Assembly: GCF_014648435.1 (NCBI RefSeq)
Contig: NZ_BMRC01000009.1
Location: 62,001 to 126,000, forward strand
Direction of reading: 5' to 3'
DNA: 64,000 nucleotides
Source of the DNA: Nonomuraea spiralis
Lineage (GTDB): Bacteria > Actinomycetota > Actinomycetes > Streptosporangiales > Streptosporangiaceae
Below, one piece after another: positions 49,679 to 59,000 of this stretch (within the stretch, counting starts at the first letter, position 1; every line of letters starts with the position of its first letter). The position numbers and the translations under genes were made by a program. A model generated the notes under the pieces. The model worked only from the letters and a program-made list of their open reading frames with translations. It was not told the origin of the DNA and ran no database searches.

Positions 49679-50476
49679 TCAGCCCGGCAGGCGCCAGTTG
49701 CAGAGGCCCTCGATGCACAGCTCGGTGGTCGTCCTCCGGGCGTCCGGGGCCTTGATCGACACCTTCTCGCCCCACTCGTGGTAGCGGGTGTCGACGTAGA
49801 GCGTCCTGCCCGTCAGTTCCTCGAAGACGTCGGGGAAGGTGAACGTGCTCCGCACCCTGCCGACCAGCCCCGCCGGGGTCAGCGTGACGGTGTAGGAGAG
49901 CTCCGCCTCCTGGTCCCACTGGCCGTGGGTCGAGTGCTGGGCCCAGCGGGAGACCCGGACGAGCTCCTTGAAGGTGAGCGTGCCGGTGACGGTGTCCCCG
50001 TCGCGCTGTCCGTGCTTCAGCAGGGCGGCCAGGGTCGCGGGTTCGGCCGGGTTGATGAGCTGCTCGTCGTAGCCGAGCAGCTCGGTGTGCCAGAGGTGGA
50101 GCTGGTGCGAGTCCTTCCACCAGGTCTTGCCCTTCTTCAGCCACTTTCCGATGCGTCCGCCGGACTGGTAGCTGGTGCCGCCGATGTCATGGTTGAAGCC
50201 GATGGCACGTTCGGGACCGTACTCACCGCCGGTGGTCCGGACGTCCAGGGCCGTGATGCGGCCTTCGGCGTCGAACGCGAAGGTCCCCTCACGGCGGCGT
50301 TCCGTCCGTTCGGCGGCGCCTTCCATCAGGGTGGTCGTCTCGGTGACGTGCATGCCTCGCCCGGGCGCCAGAACGGCCTTCAATGCCTGGACGGGGTCCT
50401 TGATCACTGCGTGCGCGGGAGCGACGCCCGTCAGGAGGGCGCCGCAGACCACCAGAGTCGTGATCATCCTTCTCAT
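49679..50476 (-). CDS. Secreted protein of unknown function
   Basis: 265 residues. Sec signal 1-23 ('MITTLVVCGALLTGVAPAHA'). Mature part is beta-rich with an N-terminal LolA/LppX-like look ('MHVTETTTLMEGAAERTERRR', 'GTFAFDAEGRITALDVRT', 'GGTSYQSGGRIGKWL'), consistent with a lipid- or small-molecule-binding half-barrel, though this is inference from pattern. Two Cys near the C terminus ('ELCIEGLCNW'). No Shine-Dalgarno precedes the ATG at 50476, so the transcript may be leaderless. Confidence 0.78.
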   Translation of the reverse strand: MRRMITTLVVCGALLTGVAPAHAVIKDPVQALKAVLAPGRGMHVTETTTLMEGAAERTERRREGTFAFDAEGRITALDVRTTGGEYGPERAIGFNHDIGGTSYQSGGRIGKWLKKGKTWWKDSHQLHLWHTELLGYDEQLINPAEPATLAALLKHGQRDGDTVTGTLTFKELVRVSRWAQHSTHGQWDQEAELSYTVTLTPAGLVGRVRSTFTFPDVFEELTGRTLYVDTRYHEWGEKVSIKAPDARRTTTELCIEGLCNWRLPG

Positions 50477-50959
50477 GAAGGTGATACTGCCGCGACCGGA
50501 TCACGTCCGGGACACGGACTCGGTGGAGTCCGGGGCGACCGCCGGGCGGGCCGGCCGTCGCGCAGGACACCGTCAGGTGCGCGCCCTCCGGCCAGACCTG
50601 GAGGCGCCAGAGCCGCCTGCCGTCGGGGGCCGGCAGAACCACCGGCGGCACGCGCGTCCGTACGGCCCGCAGTACGGCCGCGAGCAGCGGGCGGCGCACC
50701 CGGCCTCGCTCAGATGGTCGTGGCCGCTGACGTTCGGCATCCCGTCCCGGCGGTCGCGCGGGATCTGGCGCAGGTGGACGGCCCGCCCGCCGGCCCGCCA
50801 GGTCCCACAGGGACAGGGCGGCGACCTGTACGCCTGCGCGCCACCGACGGGCTCCCCGGGCCGCCCCTGGTAGAACCCGACCGGCCTCCGCCCCTCGACC
50901 GTCCCGCCGGGCGCCGTGAGGGGCCGGGCGCCCGCCGTACGGGGGGCGCCCGGTGGGGG
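50477..50959. other. 483-nt region without a credible gene
   Basis: Very GC rich. Fragments on minus ('VAALSLWDLAGRRAG', about 50790-50840; 'LWRLQVWPEGAHLTVSCA', about 50555-50610) look protein-like, but no frame joins them or has a start. It may contain decayed coding sequence. The promoter of the secreted-protein gene must lie near 50480-50530. Confidence 0.4.
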
Positions 50960-51268
50960 TCAGGGGTTGTCGTAGCCGATCCACTGGATGAACCAGCCGT
51001 ACTGCTGGGCGGTGGCCGGGGAGAGCGGTGACGCGTCCCGCCACTGCAGGTAGACGCGGAACTTGGTGGCGGTGGGGTCGTAGACGGCGCTGGGGCCGAC
51101 CAGGTTCCACTGGTTGCCGCCGGGGCCGCTGACGGAGGTGACGTAGATGGGGCTGCCGGAGAAGTGGGCGGCGCTGGTGTCGACGTCGATGTAGATGCCG
51201 TTGGTGCCGTAGGCCTGCCAGCCCTGTCCGGAGGCGGTGCGGCCGGCGGCGATGCGTGCTGTGGGCAT
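50960..51268 (-). CDS. Small Trp/Tyr-rich beta protein of unknown function
   Basis: 102 residues, no signal peptide, no Cys. Patterned aromatic beta strands: 'GWQAYGTNGIYIDVDTSAAHF', 'GSPIYVTSVSGPGG', 'FRVYLQWRDASPL', 'YGWFIQWIGYDNP'. Similar single-domain proteins occur scattered in bacteria and fungi, as I recall, without assigned function; the fold may be a lectin-like jelly roll (inference). ATG at 51268 has GAGAGGAAG 5-7 nt upstream. It stands alone, with about 100 nt on each side. Confidence 0.8.
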   Translation of the reverse strand: MPTARIAAGRTASGQGWQAYGTNGIYIDVDTSAAHFSGSPIYVTSVSGPGGNQWNLVGPSAVYDPTATKFRVYLQWRDASPLSPATAQQYGWFIQWIGYDNP

Positions 51269-51381
51269 GGACTTCCTCTCGCGGAGACGAATGTCACCTT
51301 GAGTATTCGATCCACTACGTATCGTGTCGAGTCAGGAATGATTGTCCCGCTGGGCACATAAGTCACGCCGCTTTCGGGTGG

Positions 51382-52650
51382 TCAGTGGCGGTAGGGGCGG
51401 AAGGTGCGGCGCAGGTCGGTCACCCATTCGCCGGGGATCTCCCACGGGATGAAGTGTCCGCCACGGTCGTGGCAGGTGATGTCGGCGTGGTTGTACCAGG
51501 CGGCCCGGTCGCCGTCGAGGAAACCCCTGATCCGCTGCTCGCCGGTCGTCACGCCCGGCGGGTTCTCGTAGCCGACGAACGTGATGCCCGTCGGCGCTTC
51601 GACGACCGGCCGGCGGTCGTGCGAGGGCGTCCAGGGGTAGCGGTTGTTGTTGGCGTACGTACGGATCGAGCTGCCGATCGCGTCGCCCGCCCAGAAGATC
51701 GTCGCGTGGGTGAGCAGGTCGTCCTTGGTGAACACGGTCTCGACGTCGCCGTGGTTGTCGGACCACTTCGTCCAGCGTTCCAGGATCCAGGCCAGCATGC
51801 CGGCGGGGGAGTCGGCCAGCCCGTAGCCGAGCGTGGCCGGTGCGAGCACGTGCGCCGCCAGATGCACCGCGAACCGCCGGTCCAGCTCGACGAACCGGGC
51901 GTGCACCTCGGGCGGCAGGCCGTCCGGGATGGGCATACCGCCGCTCAGGTCCCAGGCGCGGTCGCCGTTGAACATCGTGAGCTTCTGGGCCGAGCCGATG
52001 TGGATGGCGTACAGCTCGTCGGCGTACTTGTGGCCGAGCTGGCCGGTGATCAGCGCGCCGACGTCGCACCCGGCGGCGGCGTACCGGTCATGGCCGAGGA
52101 CGCCGGTCATCAGCTCGTGCCACACGTCGGCGATCTTCCAGAAGTTCATGTCCGGCCTGCTCGTCAACGGGGTCGAGAAGCCGAACCCGGGCAGCGACGG
52201 CACGATCACGTCGAACGCCTCCGCCGGGTCCCCGCCGTGGGCCGCCGGGTCGGCGAGCGGGTCGATGACCTTCGACCAGTGCCAGAACGTCCAGGGCCAG
52301 CCGTGGCTGAGGATCAGCGGCACCGGGTCGGGGCCGACGCCGGGCTTGCGCATGAAGTGCACCGGCACGCCGCCGACGTCCACCTTGTAGTGCTCGTAGG
52401 CGTTGATCGCTCGTTCGGCCGCGCGCCAGTCGAAGCCGTCGGCCCAGTAGGTGACCAGCTCCCGCAGGTGGTCGGCGCGTACGCCGTAGGTGCCGTCGTC
52501 GGGTCCGGCGGCCGGGGGCCACTTGGTCGTCAGGAGCCTGCGCCGCAGGTCGTCGAGCACCTCGTCGGGTACGTGCAGCGGCTCCGGGCGCAGAGGGAAG
52601 GGGCGGTTCGGGTTGTTCAGGTGGTTCGGGTGGTTCGGGTGGTTCGTCAA
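51382..52650 (-). CDS. Epoxide hydrolase family protein (EHN + alpha/beta hydrolase)
   Basis: 422 residues. N-terminal epoxide hydrolase domain about 20-130 ('RPEPLHVPDEVLDDLRRRL'), then the alpha/beta hydrolase fold with oxyanion motif 'LILSHGWPWTFWHWSKVI' and nucleophile Asp in 'YAAAGCDVGALITGQLG'; the catalytic His is probably in 'CHDRGGHFIPWE'. Hydrolyses epoxides to diols in the juvenile-hormone/microsomal EH superfamily. The first 16 residues are a low-complexity NHP repeat encoded by 9-nt DNA repeats (about 52605-52648). ATGA overlap with the MarR gene, which is first in the operon and probably represses it. Confidence 0.92.
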   Translation of the reverse strand: MTNHPNHPNHLNNPNRPFPLRPEPLHVPDEVLDDLRRRLLTTKWPPAAGPDDGTYGVRADHLRELVTYWADGFDWRAAERAINAYEHYKVDVGGVPVHFMRKPGVGPDPVPLILSHGWPWTFWHWSKVIDPLADPAAHGGDPAEAFDVIVPSLPGFGFSTPLTSRPDMNFWKIADVWHELMTGVLGHDRYAAAGCDVGALITGQLGHKYADELYAIHIGSAQKLTMFNGDRAWDLSGGMPIPDGLPPEVHARFVELDRRFAVHLAAHVLAPATLGYGLADSPAGMLAWILERWTKWSDNHGDVETVFTKDDLLTHATIFWAGDAIGSSIRTYANNNRYPWTPSHDRRPVVEAPTGITFVGYENPPGVTTGEQRIRGFLDGDRAAWYNHADITCHDRGGHFIPWEIPGEWVTDLRRTFRPYRH

Positions 52651-53123
52651 GAGGGCTGCTCTCCTGTTTCTTCGAGGCGTGCGGCGATCTCGGTCAGGTG
52701 GCCCAGGAGGCCCGTGTACCCGGCGAGCGCCGCGCGTTCGTCGTCGTTCAGGTGCTCCACCAGGCGGGCGACCCGGCTCACCCGGTCGGCGCGCCGGGAC
52801 CGGACGATGCCGTTGCCCTCCTCGGTGAGGGTCAGCAGGACGGCCCGCCCGTCGTGCGGGTCGGGACGGCGTGACACCAGCCCGTCCCGCTCCAGCTTGG
52901 CCACCAGGCTCGTGAGCGCGGGCTGTTTGAGCTGTTCCGTGGCCGTCAGGTCGGTGAGCCGCATCGGACCCTTGCTCGCCAGCGTGTGCAACACGGACAG
53001 GGTCGAGAAGCTGAGCCTCCGGACGGAGGGCAGACGGATGAAGTACGTGTTGAAGTCCTCGATGGCGCTGACCAGCTCGTCGAGGTCCAACGCGGGATCG
53101 GGATCCGCCTGAGAAAATGCCAC
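52647..53123 (-). CDS. MarR family transcriptional regulator
   Basis: 158 residues. Winged helix about 38-105: 'LSVLHTLASKGPMRLTDLTA', recognition helix 'KQPALTSLVAKLERDGLV', wing 'RRPDPHDGRAVLLTLTEEG'. GTG start immediately downstream of a 33-nt operator-like palindrome. The minus strand reads TATAAC six bases before the GTG, which would make the mRNA leaderless. Coupled to the epoxide hydrolase gene by ATGA. MarR proteins usually respond to phenolic or reactive small molecules, which suits control of an epoxide-detoxifying enzyme. Confidence 0.93.
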   Translation of the reverse strand: MAFSQADPDPALDLDELVSAIEDFNTYFIRLPSVRRLSFSTLSVLHTLASKGPMRLTDLTATEQLKQPALTSLVAKLERDGLVSRRPDPHDGRAVLLTLTEEGNGIVRSRRADRVSRVARLVEHLNDDERAALAGYTGLLGHLTEIAARLEETGEQPS

Positions 53124-53124
53124 A

Positions 53125-53157
53125 CCCCAGTTATATCGAACTTCGATGTAACTGGGG
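53125..53157 (-). promoter_or_regulatory. MarR operator overlapping a probable leaderless promoter
   Basis: Two 16-bp arms (53125-53140, beginning CCCCAGTTATATCGAA; 53142-53157, beginning TTCGATGTAACTGGGG) match at 15 of 16 positions around a single central base. The element ends one base before the GTG of the MarR gene and contains the -10-like TATAAC. Occupation by the MarR dimer would block RNA polymerase. Confidence 0.75.
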
Positions 53158-53180
53158 CGTGGGTCAGGTGCCGGATGTGG

Positions 53181-56012
53181 CTAGAACGTGCCGGACGTGG
53201 TGCCGCCGTTGCCGGTCGCCGGGGTGGTGAGGACGGTGTTGGCGCCCGGCTGCCACTGGTCGGCGGTGTCGGGGAAGTTGGCCTCCTGGCGTTTGACGCA
53301 CTTCCATTCGATCGAGGTGTTGGGCGGGAGCTGGCCGACGGTGCCCGTCCAGGTCGGGTACGAGGTCGGCGACAGCTTGACCGCGCTGGCCACGGACCAC
53401 GCGCCGAGCTGCGGCGCGCTGCCGACGGCGTACACCGACTGGCCGGGCGTGGTGGTGCCGTTGGCGCACGTGAACGTGACCGACACCGGGGCCTGGCCGA
53501 GCGTGAACACGAACGTCTTGGCCGTGCTGACGGCCGTGCTCGCCGACTTGGCCACGACGAGGTTGCCGCCCGCGTTGTACCACCCGCCGGCGGCCGCGTC
53601 GAAGGCGGCCTTGGTGGCGTACTGGGTCAATGCACCGCCGTTCAGGGTGACGGCGGAGGCCTGGGTGCCGGTGACGAGCTCGACCACGTTCGGCCTGCTG
53701 GACGCCGCGCCCGGGTAGGTGCCGGCGGCGGCGGCCACCGTGACGGTCGCGGTGCCTCCGGTGAGCTGCTGGCTGATCTGCGTGGTGCGGACGGCTCCGG
53801 TCTGGTAGCCGGTCGAGGCGCCGTCGTCCTCGTAGAGGGTGAAGCTCGTGGCGGCGGCGTCGGGGTGGACGCGGGCGATCAGCTCGTTCCTGGTGGTGGC
53901 GTCGGTGCGCTTGCCCATGACGTTCATGGTCTTGTCGTCCACGTGCATCTTGGGGATGATCGCGCCCGCCCTGGCGAAGGCCGGCAGGCGGAAGGCGCCG
54001 TTCACCCAGAGCGGGCGGTCGGCGAACCACTGGCCGGTGCTGGTGAGCTTCTCGCCGGTGGCGTAGTCGTACCAGGTGCCGGCGGGCAGGTAGACGTCCC
54101 GCGCGCGTTCGCCCGCGCCCGCGACGACGCCGACCAGCAGGTCACGGCCGATGAGCTTCTCGTGGCCGGCCGTGCGCACGTTCGGGTCGTTCTGGTAGTA
54201 GTACGCGAGCGGCGGCACGACCGGCTCGCCGAACCTGTAGGCCCGGTGGGCCAGCGAGTAGTAGTAGGGAGTCAGCTCGTAACGCTGGCGGAGGTTGGCG
54301 AGATTGCTGGCGGTGTGCCCGATCTTGTCCGGTGAGGTCTGCGCGCAGTTGCACAGGTTCTCGGTGTGCGGGCGGATCGGCACCTCGAACCAGGCGCCGT
54401 CGGCGAACCACTGCGTGTAGAGCTCGTTCAGGTCGGAGTTGAGCATCTCCCTGCGGAAGCCGCCGATGTCGGAGCCGTAGTAGTCGATGCCGGACATCGA
54501 CATGTGCATCTGCGCGTTCTGCTGCTGGGCGAGCGCGGTCAGCTTGGACCCGATGTCGGCCGACCACATGGCCACGCCGTACCGCTGCATGCCGGCCGCG
54601 CCGGAGCGGGCCAGCATGAACGGGCGTCTGGTCCCGGACGCGGCGTAGCCGCGGGCGATGCTCTCGGCCCACTTGAGGTTGTAGACGTTGTGGTAGTCGG
54701 CGTGCGCGTGTTTGCCGGGCTGGACGCCGGAGGTCCAGTCGGCGGCGTCGTACATCTCGGGCTCGCCGAGGTCCAGCCAGTGGCCCTGGATGCCGGCGTC
54801 GATCAGCGGTTGACGCTTGAGCGTGTGCCAGTAGTCGCCGGCGGCGTTCTGCGTCCAGTCGATCATGCCGCCCCGGCCCCACCAGTCGTTGCTCGTCAGG
54901 TACGCGGGCGCGCAGGCCGCGCAGCCCGCCCGGACGAGGTAGCCGCGGGAGGCCAGGTCGGCGTGTTCCGGCAGGTTCTTGCCGACGTAGGACTCCTCGA
55001 TCGTCATCAGGCCGATCCCCTGGTTCGCCTGATAACCCGCGATGGTCGCCGAGGGGTTGGGGAAGGCGGTGGTGTCCCAGGTCAGGCCGCCCATCCTGGT
55101 GTTGTCGGAGCCCGCCGTCACCCCGCCGAACCACGGCAGGTCCAGGACGAAGCCGTCCACCGGGAACTTCGCCGTGCGCAACCCGGACAGGCGGTTGTCG
55201 ATCTCGGCCCAGTTGTCGTAGCCGAACTCCGACACCCACATGCCGAACGCCTTCTTCGGCGGCACCGGCGGCCGGCCGGTCAGCTCCATGTAGTCCTTGC
55301 GCAGGTCGGGCAGGTCGGGCCCGGTCATCGTGTACCACCTGAGCTGGTCGCCCCAGGTGTCGACGGTCCACGGGTCACCGGCCAGGTTCCACTCCTGCTT
55401 GTAGACCTGGTCGAGCAGCAGGCCGTAGTTCAGGTTCGCCGCGCCGACCGCGAACAGCACCGGGATCTGGGCGTTGCCCACCGGGCCGTTGTCGGTGTCG
55501 TACGCCATGGCGTTGCCGTACGGGCCGCCCGGGGTACGGCTGCGGCCCACCCAGTCACCGTCGGCGTTGCCGCCCATGAAGAACTGCTCGCCCAGCCCGT
55601 ACGCGTTCTGGATCGAGCCCTTGGTGATCGTCAGGCCCTTCCACGCCTGGGCCAGGTTGCGCGGGCACGCCTCGTACAGCAGCCGGGTGGGGTCGGAGAC
55701 CTTCACGCAGAGCGTGCCGGCCGTGACCTCGACCTTCATCGCGCCCGTGGTGAGCGTGTTGCCCGTCTGGTTGAAGCTCGCGGGGCCGGTGTAGTCGGTC
55801 TTGGCGACCTGCGGCGTGGTGAAGATCGGTGAGCCGGTTCCCGGGGACGTGCCGTTGGCCAGCTCGAAGTGCACGAGGTCGTCGTCCAGGAACTCCACGA
55901 TCAGGTACGTGGAGCCGCTGGTGAACTGCACCCGCTGGACGGCGGCCTGCGCGGGCAGCGCCACCAGGAGGGGCAGGAGCAGGGTGATCAGGAAGAGCGG
56001 CGCTCGTCTCAT
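53181..56012 (-). CDS. Secreted GH31 alpha-glucosyltransferase/glucosidase with C-terminal CBM20-like domain
   Basis: 943 residues; Sec signal about 1-24 ('LLPLLVALPAQA'). N-terminal beta-sandwich, then the GH31 barrel with 'MWVSEFGYDNWAEI', nucleophile Asp414 in 'GHWLDLGEPEMYD', acid/base Asp486 in 'AMWSADIGSKL', and 'YYGSDIGGF'. Beta domains follow, and a starch-binding CBM20-like module closes the protein (about 840-930, 'VSVTFTCANGTTTPGQSVYAVG', 'PPNTSIEWKCVKRQ'). Starch binding plus context fits a 6-alpha-glucosyltransferase (CtsZ-like) that makes alpha-1,6 linkages on maltodextrin ends for cyclic tetrasaccharide synthesis. A plain alpha-glucosidase is the alternative. ATGA overlap with the next upstream GH31 gene. 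Confidence 0.88.
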   Translation of the reverse strand: MRRAPLFLITLLLPLLVALPAQAAVQRVQFTSGSTYLIVEFLDDDLVHFELANGTSPGTGSPIFTTPQVAKTDYTGPASFNQTGNTLTTGAMKVEVTAGTLCVKVSDPTRLLYEACPRNLAQAWKGLTITKGSIQNAYGLGEQFFMGGNADGDWVGRSRTPGGPYGNAMAYDTDNGPVGNAQIPVLFAVGAANLNYGLLLDQVYKQEWNLAGDPWTVDTWGDQLRWYTMTGPDLPDLRKDYMELTGRPPVPPKKAFGMWVSEFGYDNWAEIDNRLSGLRTAKFPVDGFVLDLPWFGGVTAGSDNTRMGGLTWDTTAFPNPSATIAGYQANQGIGLMTIEESYVGKNLPEHADLASRGYLVRAGCAACAPAYLTSNDWWGRGGMIDWTQNAAGDYWHTLKRQPLIDAGIQGHWLDLGEPEMYDAADWTSGVQPGKHAHADYHNVYNLKWAESIARGYAASGTRRPFMLARSGAAGMQRYGVAMWSADIGSKLTALAQQQNAQMHMSMSGIDYYGSDIGGFRREMLNSDLNELYTQWFADGAWFEVPIRPHTENLCNCAQTSPDKIGHTASNLANLRQRYELTPYYYSLAHRAYRFGEPVVPPLAYYYQNDPNVRTAGHEKLIGRDLLVGVVAGAGERARDVYLPAGTWYDYATGEKLTSTGQWFADRPLWVNGAFRLPAFARAGAIIPKMHVDDKTMNVMGKRTDATTRNELIARVHPDAAATSFTLYEDDGASTGYQTGAVRTTQISQQLTGGTATVTVAAAAGTYPGAASSRPNVVELVTGTQASAVTLNGGALTQYATKAAFDAAAGGWYNAGGNLVVAKSASTAVSTAKTFVFTLGQAPVSVTFTCANGTTTPGQSVYAVGSAPQLGAWSVASAVKLSPTSYPTWTGTVGQLPPNTSIEWKCVKRQEANFPDTADQWQPGANTVLTTPATGNGGTTSGTF

Positions 56013-59000
56013 GGCCGTGCCACCACCAGGTTGTCGAGGTTGATCCCGCCGGTGTTCGAGGCGTCGTACGCGATCTTTACGGTGTGGGCGCCCGCGGTGA
56101 GGGAGGCGGCCAGCGTGGCCGTGCCCCAGGTGTCCCAGTTGGCGAGGGCGGGCAGGGAGAGCGTGCCGGCGGCGACGCCGTCGACATAGACCGTCCGGGT
56201 GGCGGCCACCGTGGTCGAGTAGCGGAACCTGAGCTGGTGGTTGCCCGCCGCGTCGGCCCTGACCTGGAACGTCACCGCGTCGCCCGAGGTGGCGAAGCCG
56301 TCCGCGAAGCCGGTGCCGGTGTACCCGGCGTGGTCGGTGTTGGTGGAGGTACCGGTGCCGGTGGCGAACTCGGCCTCGTAGGCGGCCTTGTCCACGCCGT
56401 TGAGCGTGATCGTCCGGTTGCCCGCGGCGCTCGCCAGCTTCACGTGGGTGAGCTGCTGCACCGGGTCCCACCACCAGCCCTCGGCCGCGGCCTTGAGGTC
56501 GGCGAGGGTCGGACGGGCGGTCGCGCCGGTGACCGACGCCGGTTTCGTGCTCGCGACCTGCAACGTGCCGGTCGTGGTGAGCGCGGGTACGGTGACCGTC
56601 ACCGCGTGACCGGCCCAGTTCTCGGCCGAGGTGATCGTGCGGGTGGCGTTCGCCGAGTCCTCGAAGTAGGCGTACGACGTCGATCCGGCCGGATAGATCC
56701 TGAAGGTCAGGTTCGTGTACGTGTCCACGCTGTTGCCGATCTCGCCGCCGAGCTGGTAGTCGGCGTTGAGGTTGAGCGGGACGATCGCGCCGGGCTTGGC
56801 GTAGACGGGGATCGTGTCCAGCCCGGCGTTGTACGTCTTGGTGCCGGGCCCGGTGAAGCGGCCGCCGTTCCACAGGTCGTACCACTCGCCCGCGGGCAGG
56901 TAGACGTTCTTGCCGGTGGCGCCCTGCGTGGTGATCGGCGCCACCAGCAACTGGGAGCCGAACAGGTACTGCTGGTCCAGCGCCGCCGCCGTCGCGTCGC
57001 CCGGGAAGGCGAAGCTCATGGCCCGCATCATCGGCGCGCCCGTCGTGGCGGCGGACTTGGCCTCGGTGTAGAGGTACGGGATCAGGTTCATCCGCACATC
57101 GGCGAACTTGCGGAAGGTGGGCACCACGCTCGTGTCACCGGTGCGCGCCTGCACGTTCCACGGCGTACGGGCCTCGGAGGTGGCGGGATCGGCCTTCTCC
57201 GAGTGGTACTGCATGACGGGCGAGAACGTGGCCTGGGCGGCCGAGCGCAGGTACAACTCGGCGCTGGGGAAGGTGCCCGTGAAGCCCGCCAGGTCCCACG
57301 CGGTGTACGGCACGCCCGACTGCCCGGCGCTGAGCTGGGCCCGGACCGCCTCCTGGAAGGCGGAGAAGCTGGAGTTCTGGTCGCCCGCCCAGAAGATCGA
57401 CCTGCTCTGGGCGCCCGTCGTGCCCGCCCGGCTGAAGATCGTGCCGTTGGGGTTCTTGCCCTTGACGTAGGAGTTGTAGGCGCCGGTGTAGCTGTTGGGG
57501 TAGGCGTTGTGCATCTCGTCGCCCTTGCGGCCGTCGGCGAACTGCGTGCCCCTGCCGAAGATCGCCTCGCTGCCGTCGGTCTTGAAGCCGTCGACGCCGA
57601 CCTCGTCGATCAGGTAGTCGCGTTTGCTCATCCACCAGTTGGTCGCGGCCGTGCCGGTGAAGTCGGGGACCATGCTGTCGCCGAACCACTGGCCGGTCGG
57701 GATGCGGTAGGGGGCGTTGACGGCGTTCTTCGCGACGTACCCCTGCGCCTGCGCGTACGCCTTGTCGTTGAGGTGCTGCTGCGGCGCGGTCGGCGGGTTG
57801 GTGTCGAAGTTCTCCTTGAACACCGGGATCTGCCAGAGGACCATCTTGATCCCCTTGCTGTGCGCGTTGGTGACCATGGCCTTCGGGTCCTGCCACGCGC
57901 TGCCCGCCGGGAACGTCAGATCCCCGTACGCCAGCTTGCCGCTGCCTGGTTTGGGGGTGTACGTGGCGCCGTGCCAGACGTAGAAGGTGGCCTCGTCGCT
58001 CCACTGCTCCAGCACCATCGCGGTGTGCGGGATCTTGTAGGTGTCCACGTTCGCCAGCTCGGCGTTCACCTCGGCCTGGGTGTTCCACTCGTTGGCCGAC
58101 ATCCACACCCCGAACGCCCACTTCGGCGGGAGCTGCGGCCGTCCGGTGACCGCCGTGTAGTCGTCCACGATCTCGGCCGGGGTGCCGGCGAAGAAGTGGT
58201 AGTCGAGCGTCGAGTCCAGCCCGCCGCCGGTGTCCACGGTGAAGCCGGCCAGGTCGCTCAGGTGCGTGCCGAGATTGAAGATCGCGTAGCGGGTGCCCGC
58301 GATGTGCACGCCGTACCCGGCCGAGTTCAGGAAGAACGGCACGCTCAGGTACGTGCGCCGGGTGGCGCCCTGGTCGCGGTACTGGTTGTAGACGTAGTTG
58401 TGCACGTCGGTGCCGCGCTGGTCGAGCCGGTCGTAGCGTTCGCCGAAGCCCTCGAAGCGCTCGCCCGCCGGGGACATGAAGTGGTCCTCGATCTTCGTGA
58501 TCGTGGTGGCGCCGTCGCTGGCCCAGCCGATGTTCCTGAAGGTGGCGGGGTCGTACTGGCGGGTTATCAGCGTCGTGCCGTCACCCTTGTAGACCGAGAG
58601 CCGGTACGGGGACTTCTGGATCTTCAGGACCAGGGAGGGGGTGGAGATCGTCAAGGTGCTGGCGGAGTTCGTCACCGTATATCCAGCGACGCCGGAAATA
58701 TTGAGACCTGTGCCGCTTGGGGCGATCTGCGTTCTGAACCGGTCGAGCGCGGGGAAGGCGAAACGGATCTTCGGCGTGAAGCTCCCAGCGCTGTCACCGG
58801 TCGTGACATCCACGGACGTCGTGTTGTTCACGAACCCGGTCACGTTCGTCACCGTGCTCCACGAGGTCACCGTGAACGCGAACGGGCCGGTGCTCTTCTG
58901 CCCGCCGCCGTTCACGTCGGCGTTGACCGTATAGGAGATCTTGTCGCCGCGGGCGAACGTGCCGAGGTTGATCCGCCAGTAGCTGTTGTTGCCGTTGTTG

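Noticed and set aside
50700..50870. Minus-strand fragment 'AALSLWDLAGRRAG' resembling the mandelate racemase/enolase superfamily.
   Set aside because: The likeness is about 15 residues long, neighbouring frames do not continue it, and no start or other motif is present; at most an old remnant.
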